NCBI RefSeq assembly: GCF_000287335.1
Contig: NC_018419.1
Coordinates: 558,001 to 622,000, forward strand
From: a secondary endosymbiont of Ctenarytaina eucalypti
GTDB taxonomy: Bacteria > Pseudomonadota > Gammaproteobacteria > Enterobacterales > Enterobacteriaceae
DNA: 64,000 nt
Direction: 5' to 3'
Made by a program: the position numbers and the translations under genes. The notes beneath the pieces are model-generated. The model was given only the letters and a program-made list of their open reading frames with translations, was not told the DNA's origin and did no database searches. Positions 48,754-60,830 of this stretch are shown here, piece by piece. How positions within the stretch are numbered: position 1 is the stretch's first letter; each line of letters opens with the position of its first letter.

Positions 48754-50205
48754 TCACTCTCGCCAAAAAGTTGGCGTAAACAAGAGCAATAAAGTAAATA
48801 CCTCGAGACGCCCGAACAGCATTGTCAGAATAAGAATCCACTTGGCCATTGTATTCATGGGGGTAAAATTATCAGCTACGACCCCTAAACCGAGACCAAG
48901 GTTGTTAAGCGTTGCCGCTACCGCTGAAAACGCAGAAAAATTATCGACGCTGGTGGCAATTACTGCGAGCATACTAAGAAAAAACACCAGCACATAAGCA
49001 GAAAAAAACCCCCACACCGCATCCAGCATCCGCTCTGGCAGCGCCTGGTGCCCTAATTTAATAATGTAAACGGCGTTAGGATGTACTAAACGCTTAAGTT
49101 CTCGCGAGCCTTGTAAGTATAGTAGTAGGATGCGCACCACTTTTAATCCGCCGCCGGCAGAACCAGCGCAGCCACCTATAAATGCTGAAAAAAGAAGTAA
49201 TATCGGCAAAAACAGGGGCCAATGGGCAATACTGTCGGTAGTAAATCCAGCTGTAGTCGCTATCGATACTACCTGAAAGAACGCCTGGTTCAGCGTTTGC
49301 ATGCTCGAATCGTATACATTGTAGCGCCATAGAATCAAAATGCAGACCGCCACCAGCGTTAAATGTACCGCAATAAACATGCGAAATTCAGTATCTCTCC
49401 AGTAGACTTGTAACGTGTGGCTGCTCAGAGCGGCGAAATGTAAACCGTAGTTGCAACCCGATATCAGTAAAAAGACAGCGACAATTGTATTGATAAGCGG
49501 GCTACAATAATAACCGATGCTCGCATCATGGGTGGAAAAGCCGCCAATCGCAATCGTAGAAAAGCTGTGGCCTATCGCGTCGAAGGCTGGCATACCAGCC
49601 ACCCACAGCGCTAACGCGCAAGCAATCGTCAACGCAAGATAGAGAAGCCATAGGGTCTTAGCAGTTTCTGCAATACGCGGACGTATTCTATTCTCTTTTA
49701 GAGGGCTTGGCATTTCCGCACGATAGAGCTGCATGCCGCCAACGCCAAGCATTGGTAAAATTGCCACGGCCAAAACAATAATCCCCATGCCCCCAAACCA
49801 CTGCAGCATTTGCCGGTAAAATAAAATTGCGTGGGGTAAGGTGTCTAGCTCAACCAGTACGGTAGCGCCTGTAGTAGTTAGCCCTGAAAATGATTCAAAA
49901 AAAGCATTAGTCACCGATACATTGGGATGTGCGGAAAACAAAAACGGTAAAGCGCCTACGCTACCTAAGACGGTCCAAAATAAGACCACAATGAAAAATC
50001 CTTCTCTAGATTTTAATTTGCTTTTCTGGCAACGGTTAGGTAGCCACAATACGAGCCCAATAGTCTGCGCGAAAAAAAATGTCTTTGCGAATGCGCTGCC
50101 AGCACCGTCCCGATAGATTAAGGCTACCAAACCAGGAATAATCATGGTCACGGAAAATAAAATGACAAGAAGACCCACTATGCGGGTTATGGTGCGAAAA
50201 TGCAT
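48754..50205 (-). CDS. trkH: Trk potassium uptake protein TrkH
   Basis: TrkH is the membrane pore of the Trk low-affinity K+ uptake system, working with the regulator TrkA. The 483-residue protein equals E. coli TrkH and has about ten membrane segments with four pore loops. GLTTTGATVL, TIAIGGFSTHDASIGYY and TTAGFTTDSIAHWP are filter regions one to three. In the fourth, E. coli NNLGPGLG is NNLGLGLG here. GGCAGSAGGGLKVVRILLL and the final VFTLLLLFTPTFWRE are kept. hemG and yigZ, its usual neighbours, are gone. The unbroken length argues for function. Confidence 0.96.
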   Translation of the reverse strand: MHFRTITRIVGLLVILFSVTMIIPGLVALIYRDGAGSAFAKTFFFAQTIGLVLWLPNRCQKSKLKSREGFFIVVLFWTVLGSVGALPFLFSAHPNVSVTNAFFESFSGLTTTGATVLVELDTLPHAILFYRQMLQWFGGMGIIVLAVAILPMLGVGGMQLYRAEMPSPLKENRIRPRIAETAKTLWLLYLALTIACALALWVAGMPAFDAIGHSFSTIAIGGFSTHDASIGYYCSPLINTIVAVFLLISGCNYGLHFAALSSHTLQVYWRDTEFRMFIAVHLTLVAVCILILWRYNVYDSSMQTLNQAFFQVVSIATTAGFTTDSIAHWPLFLPILLLFSAFIGGCAGSAGGGLKVVRILLLYLQGSRELKRLVHPNAVYIIKLGHQALPERMLDAVWGFFSAYVLVFFLSMLAVIATSVDNFSAFSAVAATLNNLGLGLGVVADNFTPMNTMAKWILILTMLFGRLEVFTLLLLFTPTFWRE

Positions 50206-52965
50206 ATCTGCACTATCCTTAATGCCTTGTTGAATAAAGTAGAGTATTTGACTCGTTATCCTCTAGCAAGACGATTGTTAGGCGCTATGAGAAGTATTCA
50301 GCAGCGTCTAATAGACTAATACTCCGATTAAGCGCTGTGGCCATTACGGTCATATTACCTACCTGGGAGCAGATCATAGATGCATAGATACAGATGAGAC
50401 TACCCGCTAGTTTTCCTCAACAGCACCGGTTTTTTCACCTAGTGAACACCATTAATTAATTACTGTATTTTTTCAGATATGATGACTATCTCTGAGATCC
50501 TCTTTTGCAATCCTGGGGATAACCTAAGGGACTTAGGCTAATCAATATCTCATATAGCATCGCAACAGGATAAGCAGCATTATTTTTCCTGGCAGGGATT
50601 TTTGAATAAAAACAACGCAGTGCATTGCACAACACATGTGCCAAGTAATGCGGTATTCTGAAAATATGATGCTATGCGTTAACTATTCCTTCATCAAAAA
50701 AACCTTCCTTTGAACAACGCAGCCTATTACGTTTCGCTTCGAATACTGTGCATATCGCCAAGGCGCTGATTTTGAAACTAGGTCTTGCTATTCACTGAGA
50801 GATTTATAGTACTTAGTTGACGCGATTTTTAAACTTAAGGAGGCGCAGCTAAAATTTCAGAAGTATACTTTCGCTCACTAAGGGAGAAAGGACTGTTGAT
50901 ATGAGAATAAACATCTCAATACTAGGGAACGTTACTCATTGAGTGATATATAGGAATCAGACTGACAGTTTTTAATGAAGGTACATAGAAGGTCCGGCGG
51001 CGTGGTAATAGACAAAAAAGAGCAGGATGTACTGCACATCTGGGAATGCACATCGCAATACAAGCAATTATTTGTTCCGCATTGATCACAAAGCTAGCAG
51101 CACTAATGTACAGGCTTGTTCAGGTTTCATGCAGTACAACCCCGTATCATTCGGGAATCATAATTTGACAGCACTGGCGATAGATATTACTGTCATCCTT
51201 ATGTATTTTAAAATAAAACACTCCCGCGTATTTCATCTCGGTAGGTTGGGAGTATTGACTAGGTCATGCTATCCGCATTATCATGCGATTAATAATCAGC
51301 CTCTGAGCGACAAGTCATGATGCCTAGAACAGCTAGTAGCTTATTACAGAGACGCACTAGATAAAACTACTGCACTCCCACCAAATCACAAAAAATCTGC
51401 GCCTTCATCATGAACCTAGATAACTATGATGAGCACGTAAATAAGGCATTAGCATTAATCAAAATGATAAAAAAATACGATATTAGGCTTTCCTAGACAC
51501 GGCCTGAAGCGCATACTCAACTCTCTTTTGATGAGTCACTCATCAAAAATATTCTTCTTGTTTCAAAAAACACATTACTGAATACGGCACCGTTTGTTGC
51601 AAGATTAATCATGATTGAGTAAAAATCTGATTGAGTTTCTTTCTAGAAAAATATAGCGCTGCTGTTGTTTCAAGTATGGCTTAGAAATATAGCCTGGAAT
51701 TCCTGATATCATGAGAGCCATCACGCCCAATTCTCCCTCGCTTCATTGCTAACGAGTAAAAAATCTTTACACTTATTACAGTATCTTATTAGAAATCCTA
51801 GTGCATCATCACTCAATCGTCAGAGATGACGCCGTGATTCATAATCGACGCTCGTAGAGCAAGAAGCGGGCCATACACTAACTTTTTATATTAAAGACAA
51901 GATGTCAATCCCAGTACATTGTTTTAATAAACTCCAGTCTTAAGTCCTCGATCTTCTATGGGAAAACATAGCCCTCGACGTCAGTTAGAATAGCAATGCT
52001 CATTAGCAAGAACCTGATGTGAGCTTAGATTCTTATCTAATGACTATTTCCCCTGCAATGCAATAGATGCCCTTGATTATCACCTCAGGCAGCAGTGTGG
52101 TATTAGGCATCAGCGCGTACTATAGCCAAGAAGGATGCTTGTCTCGCGCCCTTGACACATAAAACAGTTTAGTCGTTACCGCTAAACGCAGCTAACGACA
52201 TACCTGGAAAAAAGATTAGCATGCTGTAATCATCTTAACATTGCGATTATCTACTGTAAATGTACCATTTGATCAAGACTAGGGTAGCACGTTATTGCGC
52301 GACAAGAGGGTAACAGGCTAGTATACAAAACCTATTAATTAGACACCCTCTCTGGTTATATAAAAACTAGGGATAGGCTCATATCGCAGCTGATTAAGAG
52401 AGTAGCAATCAGAAGATTGCAGGAGCTGATGATTCCTACACCGCATAAAAAAGAATAGGCGCTGGTGAGAATGTCTTTTTTTCCGGTGTAAGACTTTTCG
52501 ATATGGCCGGGTAGCGCCGGTTGCTGCAACTGGCGAGACTCATAAACACTCTGCGCTTTTTCATCAATTTTGATTTTACACTAAGGCATCTCATTGCTAT
52601 AAAAACACATACATGTCGCTTTGACGCCCTCACTAACATTTTAGTCTAGGGCTCCCTAGAATAAAAAGCGTACTGTATTGTGCTATGAGTTAGTCATTAT
52701 ATCCCACCATCCAATCGGGTGAGATTTATGTCAAAATCTGTCAGTGCCATCTGAGTGCGATAGCGTTTGAGTCACTTTTATTTACAGAATCGAAAGGCTC
52801 TTTATGCCTGCCTAGGCCCAGTCCGATGACTAAATAGAGATGCTATTCCATAAAAAAGCACCCCCTCAAGAAAGCGCTATCAATACATAGCACTCTACTG
52901 AAAAGGGCATATCCTTCACCAAGGAACCACCATCAGCAGATCGTCGGTGGCAAGAGAAATCTGAC
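50206..52965. other. Eroded intergenic region between trkH and the LPS genes
   Basis: About 2.8 kb without a supportable gene. It holds an 11-bp inverted repeat at 51526-51548 (ATGAGT, one base, ACTCAT, flanked by TTTTG/CAAAA). A minus-strand stretch near 52440-52580 contains ALPGHIEKSYTGKKDILTSA and may be a trace of another gene, not identified. Confidence 0.5.
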
Positions 52966-54093
52966 ATGAAAACCATACGCCTTGCGATAGTACGGCAAAA
53001 ATACCGTCCTGACGGTGGCGCGGAGCGCTTTATCTCCCGCGCGCTGGAAGCGCTTGATCCAAAAGTACTGGCGCTGCACATCATCACGCGCCAGTGGCCA
53101 GGCACATCATGGCCTGCCTGTCATCTGCATATATGCAACCCGCGAGGTAACAGCCGTATCGCCCGTGAACGGGGGTTTTCCGATGCTGCCAGGCGGTACT
53201 GGCAGCAGCATCATTTTGATCTAGTACAAAGCCATGAGCGCATCTCCGGATGTGATGTGTTTCGTGCTGGAGATGGGGCCCACCGGGCATGGCTAGAACA
53301 TCGCGAGCGGATCGTCCCCATCCATAAGCGCTGGTTGACTCACATTAGCCCCTATCACCGATCTGTCCTGTCTGCGGAGCGCGAAATGTTTTATTCTTCG
53401 CAACTCAAGAAAATTATTTGTAACTCGACTATGGTACGAGACGACATCATGTGCTATTACGGCGTAAAGGAGCATAAATGCGCCTTGATTTACAATGCCA
53501 TCGATCCAACGCAGTTCGCTCCCGGAAACGGTGCACAGCGTCAGGTGGCTCGTGAAGCCTTATCGATTCCCGAAAAGGCACGGGCCCTAATTTTCGTCGG
53601 ATCAGGTTTTGCTCGCAAAGGATTACGTCAGGCTCTCTGCGCAATTGTTAAGACCGATCTCTACCTGATTGTCGTCGGACAAGACAAACACCAGTGGCGC
53701 TATCAAGCTCTGGCGAAAAGCTTGGGTTGCCTATCGCACGTGCGTTTCATTGGCGTCTGTCAGGACGTAATACCCTATTACCACGCCGCTGATGCGCTAA
53801 TCTTGCCAACGCTGTACGACCCGTTTCCCAATGCGATTCTTGAAGCCATGTCCTGCGGCCTACCGGTTATTACCAGCCACCACTGCGGCGGTGCAGAATT
53901 TATCAAGCAAGGCCGGGAGGGCTTCATATGCGATGCGCTAGATATCCATAGTCTCAGGACGTTTGTTGCAGAAATTCCGCGCTGGGAACAGGATCTTGCT
54001 ATGAGCGTAGCCGCGCGCCAACGCGTCAGCAGATGCACGCCGGAGAATCTTTCACGTCAGCTGATGGGCCTGTATCGGCAACTGCTATCATAG
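52966..54093 (+). CDS. GT4-family glycosyltransferase, probably LPS core
   Basis: A 375-residue GT-B glycosyltransferase of the GT4 (RfaG-like) family. The N-terminal domain starts with LAIVRQKYRPDGGAERFI (the acceptor-side GG loop). The C-terminal nucleotide-sugar domain has IFVGSGFARKGL, VVGQDKHQWRYQALAKSLG and the EX7E-type region DPFPNAILEAMSCGLPVI, with Asp in place of the first Glu. Its size equals E. coli WaaG (374), and VGSDFGRKG and FVVGQDK are shared with WaaG. It lies 190 bases upstream of waaA in the same direction, so it probably adds a sugar to the inner or outer LPS core. The exact donor and acceptor cannot be read from the sequence. Confidence 0.85.
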   Translation: MKTIRLAIVRQKYRPDGGAERFISRALEALDPKVLALHIITRQWPGTSWPACHLHICNPRGNSRIARERGFSDAARRYWQQHHFDLVQSHERISGCDVFRAGDGAHRAWLEHRERIVPIHKRWLTHISPYHRSVLSAEREMFYSSQLKKIICNSTMVRDDIMCYYGVKEHKCALIYNAIDPTQFAPGNGAQRQVAREALSIPEKARALIFVGSGFARKGLRQALCAIVKTDLYLIVVGQDKHQWRYQALAKSLGCLSHVRFIGVCQDVIPYYHAADALILPTLYDPFPNAILEAMSCGLPVITSHHCGGAEFIKQGREGFICDALDIHSLRTFVAEIPRWEQDLAMSVAARQRVSRCTPENLSRQLMGLYRQLLS

Positions 54094-54284
54094 ACTTACC
54101 GTAGGTATATGGTGACTCCCGCACCACGATCAACGTTATCGCTCATCAAATAAACCCTCCCTTGCTAATAGCGGCGGGATGCTGACTGCTCTGCTAGCAT
54201 GCTCCTAATGTTAAAAAATAAATATTTTTTGGTGAAACACTCACTCAGCACATGGGTCGCTGTGCCTTACAATAGTTAATTATA

Positions 54285-55553
54285 ATGTTCTACAACATCA
54301 TCATATATTTAATCCAGCCACTCGTATGGATACTGTTATTATGGCGCAGTAGAAAAGCGCCGGCCTACCGCCGCCGCTGGTCAGAACGTTACGGATTTTG
54401 CCAGGGAAAAGTGCAACCCGGAGGGATCATGTTGCATTCGGTCTCGGTGGGAGAGACGCTGGCAGCCATACCACTTGTGCGTGCCTTACGGCACCGCTAT
54501 CCGCCCTTGCCTATTACCGTCACAACGATGACACCTACTGGCTCCGAACGAGTACGGTGGGCATTTGGCAATGACGTCCATCACGTCTACCTGCCCTATG
54601 ATCTACCTGGAGCGATGAGCCGTTTCCTGGATCGGGTTAACCCTAAGCTAGTTATTATTATGGAAACTGAGCTCTGGCCAAACTTGATCAAGGCACTACA
54701 CCGCCGCGGAATTCCGCTAGTAGTTGCTAACGCTAGACTCTCGGCCCACTCCGCCGCCAGCTATAAAAGGTTTAGTGGCTTTGTGTCCGATATCATGCGC
54801 CGTATTACCCTTATCGCAGCACAAAACGAGGAGGATGATGCGCGCTTTCTTGAGCTCGGGCTGACAAAGAATCAACTTGAGATCACTGGCAGCTTAAAAT
54901 TCGATATTTCAGTAACTCCTGAGTTGGCGATGCAAGCCTGCGCCCTTCGCCGCCAGTGGGCAGAATGTCGACCAGTCTGGATCGCATCCAGCACACATGA
55001 AGGAGAGGAGACGCTGTTATTGCAAGCTCATCGCCAACTACTAACACGCTTTCCTGATCTGTTGCTTATCTTAGTTCCGCGCCACCCGGAGCGTTTTCGA
55101 GTCGCACGGGAGATGACAATGAAGGCAAGGTTCAATTATATCATGCGCAGTAGCGGCGAAGTGCCATCCAGAAGTACTCAGGTAGTGGTGGGTGATACCA
55201 TGGGCGAGCTGATGCTACTCTATGGCATCGCCGACCTGGCATTTGTCGGCGGAAGCCTGGTGGCGCGGGGAGGCCATAATCCCCTGGAAGCTGCGGCGCA
55301 CGCTATCCCGGTGCTGATGGGGCCGCATACTTTAAATTTCCGTAATATTTGTAGCAAACTGCATGAGGCCGGCGGGTTGATTACCGTGACTGACGTTCCA
55401 TCGCTGGTCCGATCCGTCTCCGCTCTATTGAGCAATGAGCATTATCGGCTATATTATGGTCGTCATGCTGTTCATGTTCTCTACCAGAATCAGGGCGCAC
55501 TAGAGCGCCTACTGAATCTACTTGAACCCTATCTACCGAAACGGAGTCTGTGA
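54285..55553 (+). CDS. waaA: 3-deoxy-D-manno-octulosonic acid (Kdo) transferase
   Basis: WaaA (KdtA) adds two Kdo residues to lipid IVA at the inner face of the inner membrane, the first step of LPS core synthesis. The 422-residue protein (E. coli 425) has an N-terminal membrane anchor (residues 1-20), then PGGIMLHSVSVGETLAAIPLVRALR with the catalytic Glu57, ITVTTMTPTGSERV, ETELWPNL, GSLKFDI, LVPRHPERF and FVGGSLVARGGHNPLEAAAH. The stop TGA is followed immediately by the waaE ATG, so the genes are co-translated. The order waaA-waaE-coaD is typical of Serratia, Yersinia and Sodalis-type enterics. Confidence 0.98.
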   Translation: MFYNIIIYLIQPLVWILLLWRSRKAPAYRRRWSERYGFCQGKVQPGGIMLHSVSVGETLAAIPLVRALRHRYPPLPITVTTMTPTGSERVRWAFGNDVHHVYLPYDLPGAMSRFLDRVNPKLVIIMETELWPNLIKALHRRGIPLVVANARLSAHSAASYKRFSGFVSDIMRRITLIAAQNEEDDARFLELGLTKNQLEITGSLKFDISVTPELAMQACALRRQWAECRPVWIASSTHEGEETLLLQAHRQLLTRFPDLLLILVPRHPERFRVAREMTMKARFNYIMRSSGEVPSRSTQVVVGDTMGELMLLYGIADLAFVGGSLVARGGHNPLEAAAHAIPVLMGPHTLNFRNICSKLHEAGGLITVTDVPSLVRSVSALLSNEHYRLYYGRHAVHVLYQNQGALERLLNLLEPYLPKRSL

Positions 55554-56836
<1,283 letters not shown>

Positions 56837-57159
56837 GAAGTGCTTCCCAAAAGAAAGACAGTGATTGACGATCATAAGTCTTGTTAATGTAAAAAAACAG
56901 CCTATTATCAATCGGTTATGGATTGAGAGCTATCTTGCTTTTTACCACGCAGTTATAATATTCAGTGAACTAGAACCGATTGGAGGTATAATCTTTTTGG
57001 CTATTCAGGGCTGCAATGTATCGAATACTAGCGTGCAGTGTCACTAATTGCCGGCCTCTGATACTTTTTGTTCACTCGCAAGCTTCTGGCATCAGCAGTA
57101 TCCGCCAAAAGACTTATACAAAGACTGCCTAGAACTTCTCTGCTGTAGAGTCGCCAAAA
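56837..57159. other. Intergenic region between coaD and rpmG (convergent)
   Basis: 323 bases. mutM, found here in E. coli, is absent and no trace is readable. No clear terminator hairpin is seen. Confidence 0.6.
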
Positions 57160-57327
57160 TTATTTGATTTTAGCTTCTTTGTATATCACGTGCTTCCGTA
57201 AGCACGGATCAAATTTTTTTAATTCCATCTTATCAGGTTGAGTCCGCTTGTTCTTAGTGGTCGTATAAAAATGACCAGTACCAGCAGAAGACACTAGCTT
57301 AATTTTTTCGCGAACACTCTTAGCCAT
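57160..57327 (-). CDS. rpmG: 50S ribosomal protein L33
   Basis: A 55-residue ribosomal protein, too short for many ORF finders. Translation gives [20 protein letters not shown], then [20 protein letters not shown] and [15 protein letters not shown] before TAA; E. coli L33 has the same length and the same ending. The ribosome binding site AGGAG lies just before the ATG. It is 18 bases downstream of rpmB on the same strand, the standard rpmBG operon. It is the Cys-poor, non-zinc form. Confidence 0.97.
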   Translation of the reverse strand: MAKSVREKIKLVSSAGTGHFYTTTKNKRTQPDKMELKKFDPCLRKHVIYKEAKIK

Positions 57328-57345
57328 GATTTATCTCCTTCGTCT

Positions 57346-57582
57346 TTAATACCTCCCCCCAAAAACACGAGGATCAGTTAAAACCGCTTCAATACCTTTC
57401 TTATCGATTACTCTCATTCCTTTAGCAGATACGCGCAGCGTGACAAAACGCTTTTCGTTCTCAACCCAAAAACGGTGAGAATGTAAATTCGGCAAAAAAC
57501 GGCGCTTTGTCGCATTCATTGCGTGGGAGCGGTTGTTGCCACTTATTGGTCGCTTGCCAGTAACTTGACATACTCGGGACAT
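57346..57582 (-). CDS. rpmB: 50S ribosomal protein L28
   Basis: A 78-residue ribosomal protein, the same length as in E. coli. [35 protein letters not shown] and [13 protein letters not shown] are nearly unchanged; the last ten residues ([10 protein letters not shown]) are more divergent. The start is the ATG at 57582 with GGAG upstream; the open frame further upstream (to 57636) has no family support. It leads the rpmB-rpmG pair. Confidence 0.98.
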   Translation of the reverse strand: MSRVCQVTGKRPISGNNRSHAMNATKRRFLPNLHSHRFWVENEKRFVTLRVSAKGMRVIDKKGIEAVLTDPRVFGGRY

Positions 57583-60143
57583 ATTACTTCTCCAAAATTT
57601 ACATTGGCTTTCACTGATCAAAGGATCAGTAAACAATTTTTTTGGATTTATACCCTACCTCAGGATATCCTTACAGGATAGAATCCTAGCATAAGAGAAA
57701 TCTTTTAAGATCGAGGCTCAAAACGAAACCATAAAATCTCAAAGTAAACATTATACACTTTGATGAGCTAATACTCAAGTACCTAACAGTTAGGGATCAC
57801 AGAGAATCACGTAGACAAATCTTATAAATAACCTTTTATGGTTAACGAAACCGTGTTTCTGGTGCAATACACCTGCGTAATATCTTCTGATCTTAATCAA
57901 GAACCCTCTTAATGATCAATAAAATACCTTACCTCACCTTCTTTACTTGACTTAAAATACTTTTTATTAGCATCAAGCTTTAAGTCGTACATCAATTGTG
58001 TTGATCTAATCTGCTCTACTATAATTAAGCATCGATTATATCAACACTGAGGGTTATCAATCCTGGTTGTAGTGCAGCCAAGCAAGTTAGAGACACTAAG
58101 CATTCGCTATTAAAGGCTCAACTCTAGATCTGTAAACTATCATTAAAGATGCTTCAGCTCTATGTGCACTGTCACTAGCCTTAACCACATATACACACAC
58201 TACTGCAGATATAGCAATGCATGGTGCGTCATACAAGGGACCTGCACATAACTATTTGGTATTATCTTTAAGATAATTCTGATGTATTGCAAAATTAAGA
58301 TAAGGCCATTCGAAGATAGCTTCGCTCTTCACTCTAAAATCGTTATCTATTTTTCAGCAGCTGAAATATAGTCTTATATTCAGCATAAAAATAATCCTCG
58401 ATAACGGTTGTTCACGTATCATGACATCAGAAACTAAGCTTTAGTTCATATTTTTATACAAGGGAGGGGTCTATGTTTACGAAAATAATTTATATCATTA
58501 AGCAAGTGCATTATAGCTTTCCATATTGCTCATGCATAGCCTGCTTATGAGATTTTTTTAGATCCCATTATACATTCATAAACATAAGAATTACTGATAC
58601 TTATTCCTTTCGCAACAACTCTTCTGTGATGGGCATGAGGCGGCCTCCACCCGAAGAAAACAAAAAATTCTGAAACACCTTTATTGAGCATATCCTTAGA
58701 TCATTTACTTGACTCGGATACAACTTCTACTATTGTAATCTCGCAATAATTGCAGACTCAGCAGTTGTTATAACACCACAGCATACCAGTCACCTCAATT
58801 CCTAGCGCAGTAATAAAAAACATACACCTCAAATAACGGCATTAATCTCTGTACCTAGTCAAGAGTACACCGGTGCACGCGTCAGATCTTTAATCCAAAA
58901 TCTTCTATCCACTCCGAAAGCTATGATTGCATCGGTTATTGAGCAGTAGGGGATCGACTAGCATATTTCAAGGCATCGTTACTGTTATGCAGAGCATGAT
59001 GTTGAACCTCGTCGGCTGAAGGGGCAGTGTCTCATAGTCTAGACAAGCTCATGTTGTCGCGCCTCTTTCTGGTATAATCCCGTTCTCTACCTCAATAGAG
59101 AACTATATTTATATTGTGTGGTGAGAACTATCAACCGATAATGCGAAATTTTTCGATGTTGTCTGCATGTAGTCGCATCCAGGCACTCTGCATTAAAGGT
59201 ACTAGTGCGCAAGCAAGCAGTACAGATCATCGTATCTATCGTGCTATCAATTGCTGTCTCGCTACAGCATAGTATGCATTTTTAGATCACCTACTAACGG
59301 CTTTTTTTGCTTCTTCGTTAAACAAAACCGTCAGGTCGCTGCGATGCAGCACAACGTGGGTAATTTCCACCTCATTTTAATCTTTTGATGCTGATACACA
59401 CTCTTTTCTCGCCTTCTGCGAAAAGTATAGTCGGTTTCATCTTAGCACCAGCTTCATAAGTTTACCAATCAAGTCAATGCGTTTCTTTCAGAAGTTGAGT
59501 GATAGGAGATCACTACCCTCTGTACTATCAGAGACGTAGTAGTGGTCTATCTGATTTAAAAAGTGCTCCACTAATCTGTCAAAGACATCTTTTCTGTTTC
59601 TAGGCAGCTATAAATGCCTCAATCATTTATAGCACTAGATCACCGCGGTACTTGGGGGTCTGTCTGTAAATGGCATAGCTAGTAACTTAAAACTTTTTGC
59701 CATAGAAGCATTAGTTGCAACACATGTAGTGAAATGAATAAATCGTTACTTATAATGTTTGCTTCTTCAAAAAATCTTCTCGATCGTCTCAAGCTTGCCT
59801 GCTATTTATCGCTATCCAGGATACCTACCCGATAAGGGGCTTATTAAAGACATAAGTCTTTACTGTTAGTTCCATAAGGGAATTTAACTTCATCGCGTAC
59901 ATTTATGAAATGAAATCTTATAAGAAGATAAACATTCCTGCGATGATCGACACTGTTTACTAAAACTATATAAAAGAGTTGCATGATACTTTAAAATTTA
60001 AAAAAACTTCTTAACGGCTGAACACGGCTAAAGCTTGTTTCCTAACCGTTCTTATCCAAGATTGTCGCAATATTTACGCCATTATGGTCAAGTTTGATTT
60101 ATACTAATGCCAGAACGAGATTGAATACGGGCAGAGCTAGACC
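57583..60143. other. Eroded intergenic region between rpmB and rpiA
   Basis: About 2.5 kb without a recognisable gene. radC and coaBC/dut, upstream of rpmB in E. coli, are not readable. A 10-bp stem with a 7-base loop (CCTCAAT) lies at 59607-59633. Confidence 0.55.
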
Positions 60144-60830
60144 ATGAAGCAAGATGAATTAAAAAAAGCAGTGGGCTGGGCGGCGCTGCAATATGTCCAG
60201 CCTGGCACGATTGTCGGGGTAGGAACCGGCTCTACCACGGCACATTTCATCGAAGCGCTGGGATCAGTTAGGCATAAAATCCAGGGGGCGGTTTCCAGCT
60301 CTGAGGCGTCTTCTGCTAAACTGAAACGCCTAGGCATTCGGATATTCGACCTTAATGATGTCCACTCCCTTGCTATTTATGTGGATGGCGCTGATGAGAT
60401 TAATCATAGCATACAGATGATAAAAGGCGGGTCCGCAGCCCTGACCCGCGAAAAAATTATCGCCGCCGTCGCGCATCAGTTCATCTGTATCGCTGACGGC
60501 AGTAAGCTCGTGGATATACTTGGTACCTTTCCGGTGCCAATCGAGGTAATCCCCATGGCACGCGCCTGGGTCGCGTGCCAATTGACGCTCCTAGGTGGAC
60601 AGGCCCGGTACCGCCAGGGCGTGGTAACGGACAATGGTAATATTATTTTGGATGTGCACAATCTTTCAATCCTGGATCCGGTAGCGCTGGAAGAGAAAAT
60701 CAATAACATCGCAGGGGTTGTTACCGTAGGGTTATTTGCGCGCCGAGGCGCTGACCTAGCGATTATTAGCAGCGAACGAGGCCTTACAGTCCTTCGGGGA
60801 GCCGAGTCTCGACATAGGGCACCTAGCTAG
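60144..60830 (+). CDS. rpiA: Ribose-5-phosphate isomerase A
   Basis: RpiA interconverts ribulose 5-phosphate and ribose 5-phosphate, linking the pentose phosphate pathway to nucleotide synthesis. The product has 228 residues (E. coli 219). [18 protein letters not shown] is identical to E. coli. GVGTGSTT (25-32), VDGADEIN (about 80-87) and [13 protein letters not shown] with the catalytic Glu are intact, as is EVIPMA. The last 20 residues ([18 protein letters not shown]) diverge and extend nine residues past the E. coli end, probably a lost original stop. serA and argP, its usual neighbours, are not found. It works with tkt and tal at the left of the window. Confidence 0.97.
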   Translation: MKQDELKKAVGWAALQYVQPGTIVGVGTGSTTAHFIEALGSVRHKIQGAVSSSEASSAKLKRLGIRIFDLNDVHSLAIYVDGADEINHSIQMIKGGSAALTREKIIAAVAHQFICIADGSKLVDILGTFPVPIEVIPMARAWVACQLTLLGGQARYRQGVVTDNGNIILDVHNLSILDPVALEEKINNIAGVVTVGLFARRGADLAIISSERGLTVLRGAESRHRAPS

